Shown here one piece after another: positions 16,247-25,043 of a stretch of DNA of 58,291 nt. The translations under genes and the position numbers were made by a program. The DNA comes from an uncultured Collinsella sp. (GTDB lineage: Bacteria; Actinomycetota; Coriobacteriia; Coriobacteriales; Coriobacteriaceae), in assembly GCA_902496455.1 (NCBI GenBank), contig CABVAY010000010.1:1-58291 (forward strand). Direction: 5' to 3'. Each line of letters opens with the position of its first letter. Positions within the stretch are counted from its first letter, which is position 1. The notes beneath the pieces are model-generated. The model worked only from the letters and a program-made list of their open reading frames with translations, made no database searches and was not told the origin of the DNA.

Positions 16247-17290
16247 TTGTTTTCTTTGATGGATATGTTCTTCGGTAGCTATGCGGGCGATCTTGCCATC
16301 GACCTCGGCACCGCAAATACGCTTGTCTCCGTGCGCGGCAAGGGCATCGTCATTCGCGAGCCCTCTGTCGTCGCCATCGATAAGAACGACGAGCGCATCC
16401 TGGCGGTCGGTATCGAGGCAAAGCGCATGCTCGGCCGTACGCCCGGCAACATCGTGGCCGTTCGTCCCCTGAAGGACGGCGTCATCGCCGACTTCGATGT
16501 TACCGAGGCTATGCTTCGCTATTTTATCGACAAGGCGTCCGAGAAGCGCTATCCGTGGACCCCGCGTCCGCGCGTTGTCGTCTGCGTTCCCTCCGGCGTC
16601 ACGTCGGTCGAGAAGCGTGCTGTCTTTGAGGCCACGATCCAGGCTGGCGCTCGCCAGGCCTACCTGATCGAGGAGCCCATGGCTGCCGCTATCGGCGCCG
16701 ATCTGCCCGTCGAGGAACCCACCGGCTCCATGGTCATCGACATCGGTGGCGGTACCACCGAGGTTGCCGTTATCGCTATGGGTGGCATCGTCGTCTCGCA
16801 GTCCATCCGTATTGCCGGCGACGAGTTCGATCAGGCCATCCTCACGCACGTTCGTGATGCCTACAACTTGGCCATCGGCGAGCGTACGGCAGAGGACATC
16901 AAGATCAAGGTCGGCTCCGCCGTGCCGCTCAAGGACGAGCTCGACGTCGAGGTCAACGGCCGCGACGTGATCACCGGTCTGCCCAAGACCGTGCGCATCG
17001 AGAGCGAGGAGATTCGTCGCGCGCTCAACAAGCCGCTCGACGAGATGGCCAAGGCCGTCAAGGACGCACTCGACGCTACGCCTCCCGATCTTGCCTCGGA
17101 CCTTATGTACTACGGTATTTTGCTGACTGGTGGCGGCGCGCTGCTGCGCGGTCTCGACGTGCGCCTGCGCGATGAGACCGGTGTTTCGGTCAACGTCAGC
17201 CCCACGGCGCTCGATAACGTCGTTAACGGCTGTGCCCGCGTGCTCGAGGCCAATGCGTTTGATGGCGGCTTCGTCCAGACCAATGCTTAA
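16247..17290 (+). CDS. mreB: Rod shape-determining actin homologue MreB
   Basis: MreB forms membrane-bound filaments that direct lateral wall synthesis. The 347 residues include the phosphate-1 loop AIDLGTANTLV, the helix segment VCVPSGVTSVEKRAV, EEPMAAAIGADLP, phosphate-2 DIGGGTTEVAVI and the adenosine loop LTGGGALLRGLD. The start is TTG 16247 with AGGAG 6 bases upstream; ATG codons at 16259 and 16265 are alternatives. The N-terminal MFSLMDMFFG is hydrophobic and could serve as a membrane anchor. mreC follows after 21 bases. Confidence 0.96.
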   Translation: MFSLMDMFFGSYAGDLAIDLGTANTLVSVRGKGIVIREPSVVAIDKNDERILAVGIEAKRMLGRTPGNIVAVRPLKDGVIADFDVTEAMLRYFIDKASEKRYPWTPRPRVVVCVPSGVTSVEKRAVFEATIQAGARQAYLIEEPMAAAIGADLPVEEPTGSMVIDIGGGTTEVAVIAMGGIVVSQSIRIAGDEFDQAILTHVRDAYNLAIGERTAEDIKIKVGSAVPLKDELDVEVNGRDVITGLPKTVRIESEEIRRALNKPLDEMAKAVKDALDATPPDLASDLMYYGILLTGGGALLRGLDVRLRDETGVSVNVSPTALDNVVNGCARVLEANAFDGGFVQTNA

Positions 17291-17311
17291 TTTCCAAAAG
17301 GTGGATTCCAT

Positions 17312-18310
17312 TTGGCACGATCTTCGGGTTTCTCCACAAATCTGAATACCAAGCGACAATCAACGGGTATGCGCCCGTTGATTGTTTTCAGCCTGATTTC
17401 GGTGTTGCTGCTCACGTTTTACATCCGCGAGGGCGAGGCAGGACCGATTCATGCCGTGCGTTCGGGCGTGACGACGATTACCTCGCCGGTGCGCTTTGTG
17501 GGCTCGGCTGTGGCGGCCCCCTTCAATGCGATCGGCAACGTGTTCTCTAACCTTACGGCGTCGCAGGACACGCTTGACGAGCTTAAGAAGCAAAACGAGG
17601 AGCTGACCTCTAAGGTTGCTGAGCTCTCCGAGGCTCAAAAGACCGCCGAGCGTCTGGAGGGGCTGGTCGGCCTGCAGTCGACCTACAACCTCAAATCGAC
17701 CGCTGCTCGTATCGTTGGTGCCTCGGGCGATGCCTGGACCTCGACCGTAACCATCGACAAGGGCTCTGCCGACGGCCTTACCATCAACATGCCCGTGACG
17801 AGTTCTGCCGGTGTTATCGGTCAGATTATCGAGGTATCGGCCAAGACCTCTACCGTGCGCCTTATTGGCGACGAGAACTCGGGTGTGTCCGCCATGGTAC
17901 AGGACACGCGCGCCCAGGGCATGCTGCAGGGTCAGGCTGACGGCACGCTGCGTCTTGAGTACGTGAGCGTCGACTCCGATGTTAAGGTTGGCGACATCAT
18001 CGTGACCTCGGGCATTGGCGGTGTATTCCCCAAGGGTCTACCGCTCGGCACCGTCTCGTCGGTTGAGAAGTCGGCAAACGACGTGTACTACACCATTGTG
18101 GTGCGCGCTCAGACCACGGCCGAGAACAACGAGGAAGTGCTGGTCATCACCTCGCTGACCGACGAACAGTCGGCTTCGGATGAGGACGTGAGCACCGCTA
18201 ATAGCACGCCGCAGGGAACGTCGCGCGACGCTGCGACCAAGACGAAGGACGAGAGTTCGGATGACAGTTCCGACGCGTCCGAGACGACCGATTCCGGCTC
18301 GAGCGAATAG
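17312..18310 (+). CDS. mreC: Rod shape-determining protein MreC
   Basis: MreC is a bitopic scaffold linking MreB to the elongation synthases. The 332 residues have a short cytosolic N-terminus, one membrane helix (RPLIVFSLISVLLLTFYI, about 21-38), a coiled coil near 85-115 (DTLDELKKQNEELTSKVAEL) and the beta-barrel region with GDAWTSTVTIDKGSADGL, GVIGQII and VTSGIGGVFPKGLPLGTV. The final 60 residues are a low-complexity Ser/Asp/Thr acidic tail, presumably disordered outside the cell. Start TTG 17312 has AAAGGTGG upstream. Confidence 0.95.
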   Translation: MARSSGFSTNLNTKRQSTGMRPLIVFSLISVLLLTFYIREGEAGPIHAVRSGVTTITSPVRFVGSAVAAPFNAIGNVFSNLTASQDTLDELKKQNEELTSKVAELSEAQKTAERLEGLVGLQSTYNLKSTAARIVGASGDAWTSTVTIDKGSADGLTINMPVTSSAGVIGQIIEVSAKTSTVRLIGDENSGVSAMVQDTRAQGMLQGQADGTLRLEYVSVDSDVKVGDIIVTSGIGGVFPKGLPLGTVSSVEKSANDVYYTIVVRAQTTAENNEEVLVITSLTDEQSASDEDVSTANSTPQGTSRDAATKTKDESSDDSSDASETTDSGSSE

Positions 18311-18321
18311 GGGGCATGTCC

Positions 18322-18888
18322 ATGGATCTACACGAGCAGGGGATGAGCTCCCGTACGTTTGTAATCGCCGCCATCGTGTGCGTGCTGCTGCAGGCAGGCC
18401 TGGCACCGCAGATCTCCATTGCGGGCGGTCGCGTCAACTTCATGATTATCCTGGTGTGCCTAAGCGTGTTCTCGGGCGACCCGACCCGTGCCGTCGTGTG
18501 CGGTTTTTGCAGCGGCTTGTTCTATGACCTGTCCGCTGCCGTGCCGGTGGGCGTTATGTCGCTCCTGCTGACCGTGGGTTCTTTTGCCCTGGTGCACAGC
18601 GCCGTCGGTCAGACGGGCGGTACCCCGAGTGCGCGCGGCGTCACTGTGGGCGCCTTCGCGCTCGTCATTAATGTGATCTACAGCATCGTCTTGCTGTTTA
18701 TGGGTTTGGAGACGAGCTTTGTCGTGGCGATCTTCGGCCATGCGCTGCCGTCCTCGATCCTGACGGGTCTGGTTGCCATTCCGTTTTTGATGTCCGGCGT
18801 CGTGCCGCAGTCCGGCTATGGATTCTCCGCACGTGGCGGACGCCAGACGGGTATGCGCTTTAAGCCCAAGACCCGTAAGCTCAAATAG
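18322..18888 (+). CDS. mreD: Rod shape-determining protein MreD
   Basis: MreD is an integral membrane partner of MreC. The 188 residues form about five hydrophobic helices (for example VIAAIVCVLLQAGLAPQI, GVMSLLLTVGSFALV, FALVINVIYSIVLLFMG), with the family-like GFCSGLFYDLSA segment near 65-75, and end in a basic tail, RFKPKTRKLK. ATG 18322 is preferred to ATG 18316, since AGGGGG is too close to the first. Confidence 0.88.
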   Translation: MDLHEQGMSSRTFVIAAIVCVLLQAGLAPQISIAGGRVNFMIILVCLSVFSGDPTRAVVCGFCSGLFYDLSAAVPVGVMSLLLTVGSFALVHSAVGQTGGTPSARGVTVGAFALVINVIYSIVLLFMGLETSFVVAIFGHALPSSILTGLVAIPFLMSGVVPQSGYGFSARGGRQTGMRFKPKTRKLK

Positions 18889-18901
18889 GGGAGGCCCGTA
18901 G

Positions 18902-20971
18902 ATGTCTTCCCAGATGACGGTTATTATCGCCGGTATCGTGCTGGTTGTGGCCATCGTGGTCGCGCTGGTCATCATGCGTCGTGGCGATTCCCGTTTTACC
19001 TACGATACGCAGCATGGAACGGCCCCGCGCGCCACCGAGGGCGAGGGCAATACCGCGGTGACCGCCTTTAAGGGCCGCTTTTCCATCCTCACCACGGGTG
19101 TGGGCGCGATGTTTGCGGCGCTCGCCGTCAAGCTGTGGGGCATGCAGATGGTCTCATCTGACTATTACGAGAAGCAGGCCAATAGTAATCAGACTCGCAC
19201 CGTTACAACACCCGCTGTGCGCGGTCGCATCCTCGACCGCAATGGCGTGGCGCTTGTCCAGAACCGTCCCTCACTTGCTGTCGTGGCCTACCGCGACCTT
19301 GCCGAGGATGAGGTTCTGGTTCGCCATCTTGCCAACGTGCTTGGAATGCCTTACGTGGCGGTCCTTCGCAATATTCAGGACAATACAGAGGGCGCTCAGA
19401 GCCTGCATACCATCGCGACGGACGTCCGTCGCTCCACGGTTGCCTATATCAAGGAACACGCCGGCGAGTTCCCGGGCGTCAAGATTGCCGAGCGTACCGA
19501 GCGTCAGTATCCATATGGCGAGACGGCATGCCATATCTTGGGCTATACCGGCACCATTACCTCCGAGCAGCTCGAGGCCCAGAATAAGAAAACCTCTGGC
19601 GATGATGATGCTTCTGCTGGCAAGATTACGTACCAGTCGGGCGATATCGTGGGCCAGGCGGGCGTTGAGAGCTACTACGAAAACCTGCTGCAGGGCATTC
19701 GTGGCGAGCAGACCGTCAAGGTCGATGCCTCGGGCAATGTGACCGGTCAGGCCGGCGCCGTGCCCGCGAAGGCCGGCTCCGACATTAAGCTCACGCTCGA
19801 CCTTAAGATCCAACAGGCCTGCGAGACGGCACTGGCGAGCGCTTTCGAGCTTGCCAAGACCACTGGCTACAGCAATGCCGGCAACGGCGCTGTGGTGTGT
19901 CTCGATCCCAACAATGGCGAGATCCTGGGCATGGCGAGCGAGCCCAAGTTCGATCCGTCCGTCTTTATCGGCGGCGTCTCAAATGACGTGTGGACCGAGC
20001 TCAATGATGACAAGGGTTCGCACCCGCTGCTCAACCGCGCCATTAGCGGACAGTACATGTCGGCTTCGACCATCAAGCCGCTCTCGGCACTGGCCGGTCT
20101 TGAGTTTGGAACCTACACGTCGGGGCAGACGACCAACTGCACGGGCTATTGGACGGGTCTGGGCAAGTCGTGGGGCAAGTACTGCTGGCTGCATTCCGGC
20201 CACGGCACCATGACGCTGCAGTCGGGTATCGCCAACTCGTGCGACCCCGTCTTCTACGACATGGGCAAGGCGTTCTTTTATGACGAGAAACATTCCGAGG
20301 GCCTGCAGGAGGTCTTTCGTCGCTGGGGTCTAGGCAAGACCTGCGGTATCGATCTGCCGAGTGAGGGCGCGGGCCGTATTCCCGATGCCGAGTGGAAAGA
20401 GTCGTACTTCACCGACGCCTCTGCCGAGGACCGCAAGTGGAATGCCGGTGATATGACTAACATTGCCATCGGCCAGGGCGACATCCTGGTGACGCCCCTG
20501 CAGATGGCGTGCGCCTACATGGGTCTTGCCAACGGCGGCAAACAGTACGTGCCCCACGTGTTTTTGTCTGCCGTGTCGCGCGATGGCGACGGCGATGCCT
20601 ATAAGTACAACGGCAAGGGCAAGAAGAAGCGCCTGGAGGCCAAGATCAACAGTGATTCGGATTTGGCTCTTGTTCGCAACGGCATGCACGACGTGATTTA
20701 CACGGCATCGACGTCCCTGGCGGCTCACTTTGGCACCCTGACGCCGCAGGTATACGGCAAGTCGGGCACGGGCGAGAAAAGCGGCGAGGACGAATACGCT
20801 TGGTTCTGCGCCTATGCACCGGCCGATGACCCCAAGTATGTTATCGCTACTGTCCTGGAGCAGGGCGGCGGCGGCTCAGATACCGCGATGCATGTCGTGC
20901 GCGACGTGCTCGGCGTGATTTATGACGAGCCCGATACCTCTTCGGCCTCGGGCGATTCTTCGGTTCGATAG
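18902..20971 (+). CDS. mrdA: Penicillin-binding protein 2 (elongation transpeptidase)
   Basis: This class B PBP cross-links peptidoglycan during rod elongation as the partner of RodA. The 689 residues contain the dimerisation segment with VRGRILDRNGVAL near 107, then the transpeptidase domain: SxxK as Ser389-T-I-Lys392, SCD at Ser446, and KSGTGE at Lys620. Unusually there are two N-terminal hydrophobic helices: VIIAGIVLVVAIVVALVI at about 7-24 and ILTTGVGAMFAALAVKLWG at about 61-79; most PBP2 proteins have one. Arginines right after the first helix suggest N-out topology, so the second helix still places the catalytic domain outside. rodA begins 9 bases downstream. Confidence 0.93.
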   Translation: MSSQMTVIIAGIVLVVAIVVALVIMRRGDSRFTYDTQHGTAPRATEGEGNTAVTAFKGRFSILTTGVGAMFAALAVKLWGMQMVSSDYYEKQANSNQTRTVTTPAVRGRILDRNGVALVQNRPSLAVVAYRDLAEDEVLVRHLANVLGMPYVAVLRNIQDNTEGAQSLHTIATDVRRSTVAYIKEHAGEFPGVKIAERTERQYPYGETACHILGYTGTITSEQLEAQNKKTSGDDDASAGKITYQSGDIVGQAGVESYYENLLQGIRGEQTVKVDASGNVTGQAGAVPAKAGSDIKLTLDLKIQQACETALASAFELAKTTGYSNAGNGAVVCLDPNNGEILGMASEPKFDPSVFIGGVSNDVWTELNDDKGSHPLLNRAISGQYMSASTIKPLSALAGLEFGTYTSGQTTNCTGYWTGLGKSWGKYCWLHSGHGTMTLQSGIANSCDPVFYDMGKAFFYDEKHSEGLQEVFRRWGLGKTCGIDLPSEGAGRIPDAEWKESYFTDASAEDRKWNAGDMTNIAIGQGDILVTPLQMACAYMGLANGGKQYVPHVFLSAVSRDGDGDAYKYNGKGKKKRLEAKINSDSDLALVRNGMHDVIYTASTSLAAHFGTLTPQVYGKSGTGEKSGEDEYAWFCAYAPADDPKYVIATVLEQGGGGSDTAMHVVRDVLGVIYDEPDTSSASGDSSVR

Positions 20972-20980
20972 GAGGTTGCG

Positions 20981-22207
20981 ATGGATTTTTCTCCGGCGGA
21001 TCTGTTCCGTTCAACCAAGACCGGCTCTCGCAGCAGCCTGGACCGCGTCAACAAGCAACTTTCGGCCTCGCGCGGCACGTTTCGCCAAAAGGTGCATATC
21101 GGTGTGCTCGTGGCTACTGTGGCGCTCGTCGCCTACGGTGCCATCATTATCTGGTCGGCTTCGCAGTTTAAGGCCGATGCATCGTTCTCACGCCATCTGC
21201 TGGGAATTGGCATCGGGGCGGTGCTGGCGGTGCTGGTCTGGCGTACCGACCTGCGCGGTATTTCCAATTTCTCGACGGCGTTGCTCGTCATCGACCTGAT
21301 CGTGATCTTCTCGCCCAAGATTCCGGGTCTGTCCTATACGGGCGGTCTGGGCATGACGGGCTGGATCAAGATTCCCGGTATCGGCTTGACATTCCAGCCG
21401 GTTGAGCTTGCCAAGCTCATCACCATCTTCTTTATTGCTACGCTTGGCTCGCAGTATAACGGTCGCATCGATACCGTTCGCGACTACGTCAAGCTCTGCG
21501 GCATGCTGTCCATTCCGTTTTTGGCCGTCGTCGCCATGGGCGACCTGGGCTCGGGCCTGGTCGTGCTGGTTTCGGGCGCCATCGTCATTTGCATGAGCGG
21601 TGCACGCCGCGAATGGGTGCTGTCGACCCTGGCCCTGCTCGTGGGCCTGGTGGCCCTCGTCCTGGCGCTCGATTCGGTCTTTGATTCGCTGCTCGGCCAC
21701 GATGTGCTTATCAAGCAGTATCAGATGAACCGTCTGACGGTCTTTATCGACCCCGATAATGCCGATTCGGACGATGCCTACAACCTGCAGCAGTCGCTTA
21801 TCGCCGTTGGCTCGGGTGGCTTCTTTGGTAAGGGTTTGGGCCATGCGACGCAGTCGGCCGGCGGTTTTCTGCCTGAGTTCCACACCGACTTCGTCTTCGC
21901 CTTTCTGTCCGAGACCTTTGGCTTTTGCGGCTCCTTTTTGCTGCTGTGCTTGTACGTACTGCTCATCTTCTCGACGATCCGCGTTGCTTTTAAGTGCGAG
22001 TCTCTGTTCCTACGCTTATCATGCGTAGGTATCGTCGGCATGTGGGCGTTCCAGACCTTCGAAAACATCGGCATGTGCATCGGCATGATGCCGATTACCG
22101 GTATTCCGCTACCGTTTATTAGCTTCGGTTCGTCTTCGATGATGATTCAGCTGCTGACGGTGGGTATCGTACAATCCATATGGCGGCATCGTTCGGGCGC
22201 CGCGTAA
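20981..22207 (+). CDS. rodA: SEDS-family peptidoglycan glycosyltransferase RodA
   Basis: RodA polymerises lipid II into glycan strands with PBP2. The 408-residue polytopic protein has about ten helices and the SEDS signatures FQPVELAKL, GDLGSGLVVL, GFFGKGLGHATQ, LPEFHTDFVFA and the C-terminal PITGIPLPFISFGSSSM. The conserved Asp in MGDLGSG is the likely catalytic position by analogy. AGGAGG lies 6 bases ahead of the ATG. Assignment to RodA rather than FtsW rests on the mre/mrdA context. Confidence 0.94.
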   Translation: MDFSPADLFRSTKTGSRSSLDRVNKQLSASRGTFRQKVHIGVLVATVALVAYGAIIIWSASQFKADASFSRHLLGIGIGAVLAVLVWRTDLRGISNFSTALLVIDLIVIFSPKIPGLSYTGGLGMTGWIKIPGIGLTFQPVELAKLITIFFIATLGSQYNGRIDTVRDYVKLCGMLSIPFLAVVAMGDLGSGLVVLVSGAIVICMSGARREWVLSTLALLVGLVALVLALDSVFDSLLGHDVLIKQYQMNRLTVFIDPDNADSDDAYNLQQSLIAVGSGGFFGKGLGHATQSAGGFLPEFHTDFVFAFLSETFGFCGSFLLLCLYVLLIFSTIRVAFKCESLFLRLSCVGIVGMWAFQTFENIGMCIGMMPITGIPLPFISFGSSSMMIQLLTVGIVQSIWRHRSGAA

Positions 22208-22225
22208 CCGCTGGAGGGGTTTGCT

Positions 22226-23155
22226 ATGAAAATTCCCGTAGATAAGCTGACCCGCGCTTTTAAGATGGGCGCGTCCGTTAAGAAGGATTCCGATACGCCG
22301 GTGCGCGTCTCGGTCTATCTGGATTCGTCCGCCTCGCGCTTTCTTGCCGAGACGGTGCGTGACGCCTTTGTGCCGCAGACGACCTCGGGTATTGTGCGCG
22401 TCGAGCGTCTGGGGGAGGAGCGAATTGCTCCAAAGACCGATACCGATGTGGTGCTGGTGCTCTCGTGTGGTTCCGACCGCTTGGAGAGTGCCGTGCAGGA
22501 GCTCGTGATCGCCGGCGCGCCCGTGTGCGTGCTTGCCGAGTCTGCTGTGGAGGTGCCGTTTATCGAGGAGTCCACGCCCATGCTCGGCGTGGTAGCGGCA
22601 ACCGATAAGACGTATCTGCTCGAGACGCTTGCCCGCTGGATTCTCGATCGCACCGACAAGGAAACGGCTTTTGCGGCGAACTTTGCCTTCATGCGCATCG
22701 CGGCGGCCAATCGTATCATCACCTCGTGCGCGCTCACCAATATGGCGACCGGTGCGCTGGTGTTTTTGCCGGGCGCCGATTATCCCGTTATGGCGCTGGC
22801 GCAGGTGGGCATGCTCTTTGAGCTCGCTGCCGTCTTTGGACGCGGTATTAAGCCCGAGCGCGGCTACGAGGTCGCGGGCGTGCTTGCCGGCGGTCTTGTG
22901 ATCCGCGCGGTCACCCGCGCGCTCGTCAAGCAGACACCGCATATTGGGTTTGCCGTCAAGGCGCTCACTGCTGCCGCGGGCACCTATGGCATGGGCCGTG
23001 CGCTTGTTTCGCTCTACGAGCGCGATGTCGACTACAGCCGTGCCAACGAGGTGGTTACTGCCACGTTCTCCCGCGTTCGCGATCTGGTAACCACGGTCGC
23101 GGGCGCTACCCGTCCTATGGCGTCCTACCAGGACGCATCAGATCTCGCTGCTTAG
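22226..23155 (+). CDS. DUF697-like predicted membrane-associated protein, unknown function
   Basis: The 309-residue protein begins MKIPVDKLTRAFKMG. Residues 25-150 look like an alpha/beta domain (VVLVLSCGSDRLE, APVCVLAESAVEVPF) reminiscent of a response or nucleotide-binding fold but without a P-loop. Residues 155-275 are hydrophobic and Ala/Gly-rich (ANRIITSCALTNMATGALVFLP, VGMLFELAAVFG, GLVIRAVTRALV, ALTAAAGTYGMGRAL), close in pattern to DUF697/YcjF domains usually tied to GTPases. Eighteen bases separate it from rodA and ten from the next radical SAM gene, so it is in the same operon. A role in envelope growth is only implied by position. Confidence 0.7.
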   Translation: MKIPVDKLTRAFKMGASVKKDSDTPVRVSVYLDSSASRFLAETVRDAFVPQTTSGIVRVERLGEERIAPKTDTDVVLVLSCGSDRLESAVQELVIAGAPVCVLAESAVEVPFIEESTPMLGVVAATDKTYLLETLARWILDRTDKETAFAANFAFMRIAAANRIITSCALTNMATGALVFLPGADYPVMALAQVGMLFELAAVFGRGIKPERGYEVAGVLAGGLVIRAVTRALVKQTPHIGFAVKALTAAAGTYGMGRALVSLYERDVDYSRANEVVTATFSRVRDLVTTVAGATRPMASYQDASDLAA

Positions 23156-23165
23156 GGGTTTTCCG

Positions 23166-25043
23166 TTGCGCGTTGCATACCAAGATTGTTTTCATTTAAT
23201 TGAGCCGTTGCTCGCCAAGGTCGAGAAGCCGAGTCGCTATATCGATCACGAGTGGGGCACGCTTTCCAAGGCCGATGCCGATTACCGTTGCTGCCTGATC
23301 TACCCGGATGTGTACGAGGTTGGTCTGCCCAACCAGGGTATCGCCATCCTCTACAACATCCTTAACCAGGCCGAGGGCATCTCCTGCGAGCGTGGCTATG
23401 TGCCGTGGCCCGATATGGGTGACGCCATGCGCGAGGCGGGCATTCCGCTGCTCTCGCTCGAGGGTGCAGCGCCGGTCGCTTCGTTTGATATCGTCGGTCT
23501 GCATGTGCCGCACGAGATGGCGGTGACGAACTTCCTCGAGGCACTCGACCTCGCTGGCATTCCGCTGTTAGCGGCCGACCGAGGCGAAGACGACCCCATC
23601 ATCATCGCCGGCGGTCCCTCGGTGTACAACCCCGAGCCGTATGCGGCTTTCTTCGATGCCATCCTCATCGGCGAGGGCGAGGAATCGCTGCTCGAGACCT
23701 GCCAGCTGCATCGCCGCCTGCGTGACGAAGGAGTTCCGCGCGCGCAGATTGTTGAGCAGCTTGCATCCATTGCCGGCAACTACGTGCCGTCGCTCTATGA
23801 GGTTCGTCACGACGAGCCCTGCTCGCCGCATGGCTACACCGTGCCGCGTGAGGGCAAGGATGCGCCGACCGTGGTCTACAAGCGCGTCGTCGAGGATTTC
23901 GGCGCCACGAATCCGCTGTCGCAGTCGTGCGTGCCCTATGCGCAGCTGGTTCACGACCGCCTGTCTATCGAGATCCTGCGCGGCTGCGCCCGCGGCTGTC
24001 GTTTTTGCCAGGCTGGCATGACGTATCGCCCGGTGCGCGAGCGCTCGGCCGACCAGATCGTCTCGTCGGTGATTCAGGGCCTGGAAAAGACTGGCTATGA
24101 CGAGGTGTCGCTGACCTCGCTCTCCACGACCGACCACTCCTGCATTCGCGACGTGCTCGGCAGGCTCAACCGTCGCCTGGAGGATACGGGTATTCGCGTG
24201 TCTATTCCGTCGCAGCGCCTGGATTCGTTTGGCGTGGATATGGCTGAGTCGGTCGCCGGCGAAAAGAAGGGCGGCCTGACGTTCGCGCCCGAGGCCGGCA
24301 GCCAGCGCATGCGCGACATCATTAACAAGAACGTGACCGAGGAGGACCTGGACCGTGCGGCCAAGGCGGCCTTCGAGGCCGGCTGGAACCGCATGAAGCT
24401 CTACTTTATGATGGGCCTTCCCGGCGAGCGCGACGAGGACATCGTGGCCATCGCCAATCTGGCCGATCACGTGCTGGAGCTCGGTCGTTCCGTGGTGCCC
24501 AAGGCTCGTCGCGGCTCGATCTCGGTGTCCATCTCGGTTTCGGTCTTTATCCCCAAGGCTGCCACGCCGTTCCAGTGGTGCCCGCAGCTCGACTACGACG
24601 ACGTCAAGCGTCGCCAGAAGCTGCTCATCACGAGCGTTCGCAACCGTGCCGTCCGCGTTCATTACCACGATGCCGAGACCTCGCTCATCGAGGCTGCGCT
24701 GTCCCGCGCCGGTCGTGACATGACGCCCGTCATCATCGACGCTTGGCGCTCGGGCTCTCGCTTTGACGCCTGGGTAGAGCATTTCTCGCTCGATAACTGG
24801 AAGGAAGCTGCTGCCAAAAACGGCATCGACCTCAATGAGCTCGTGCACCTGCCCTACGAGTTGGACTGGCGCCTGCCGTGGGAGCACGTGAGCCCCGGCT
24901 GCACGCGCGGCTTCCTCGAGCGCGAGTACCGTCGCTCACTCGAGGGCGTCACGACTCCCGACTGCACCCGCACGTCGTGCACCGGCTGCGGGATCTGCCC
25001 CACGCTCCACGCCAAGAATGTATTGATGGGTGATCGCGCATGA
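23166..25043 (+). CDS. Radical SAM protein of the TIGR03960 type
   Basis: The 625-residue protein starts at TTG 23166 after AGGGG. An N-terminal cobalamin-binding-like region (YPDVYEVGLPNQGIAILYNIL, FDIVGLHVPHEMAVTN, IIAGGPSVYNPEPYA) is followed by the radical SAM cluster motif CARGCRFC at about residues 275-282, a CX3CX2C, and barrel segments EVSLTSLSTTDHS, LTFAPEAGSQRMR and KLYFMMGLPGE. The extreme C-terminus has extra cysteines, DCTRTSCTGCGICP, which could bind a second cluster. The stop overlaps the start of the DUF2344 gene by 4 bases. The pair is widespread and its substrate is, to my knowledge, not established. Confidence 0.9.
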   Translation: MRVAYQDCFHLIEPLLAKVEKPSRYIDHEWGTLSKADADYRCCLIYPDVYEVGLPNQGIAILYNILNQAEGISCERGYVPWPDMGDAMREAGIPLLSLEGAAPVASFDIVGLHVPHEMAVTNFLEALDLAGIPLLAADRGEDDPIIIAGGPSVYNPEPYAAFFDAILIGEGEESLLETCQLHRRLRDEGVPRAQIVEQLASIAGNYVPSLYEVRHDEPCSPHGYTVPREGKDAPTVVYKRVVEDFGATNPLSQSCVPYAQLVHDRLSIEILRGCARGCRFCQAGMTYRPVRERSADQIVSSVIQGLEKTGYDEVSLTSLSTTDHSCIRDVLGRLNRRLEDTGIRVSIPSQRLDSFGVDMAESVAGEKKGGLTFAPEAGSQRMRDIINKNVTEEDLDRAAKAAFEAGWNRMKLYFMMGLPGERDEDIVAIANLADHVLELGRSVVPKARRGSISVSISVSVFIPKAATPFQWCPQLDYDDVKRRQKLLITSVRNRAVRVHYHDAETSLIEAALSRAGRDMTPVIIDAWRSGSRFDAWVEHFSLDNWKEAAAKNGIDLNELVHLPYELDWRLPWEHVSPGCTRGFLEREYRRSLEGVTTPDCTRTSCTGCGICPTLHAKNVLMGDRA

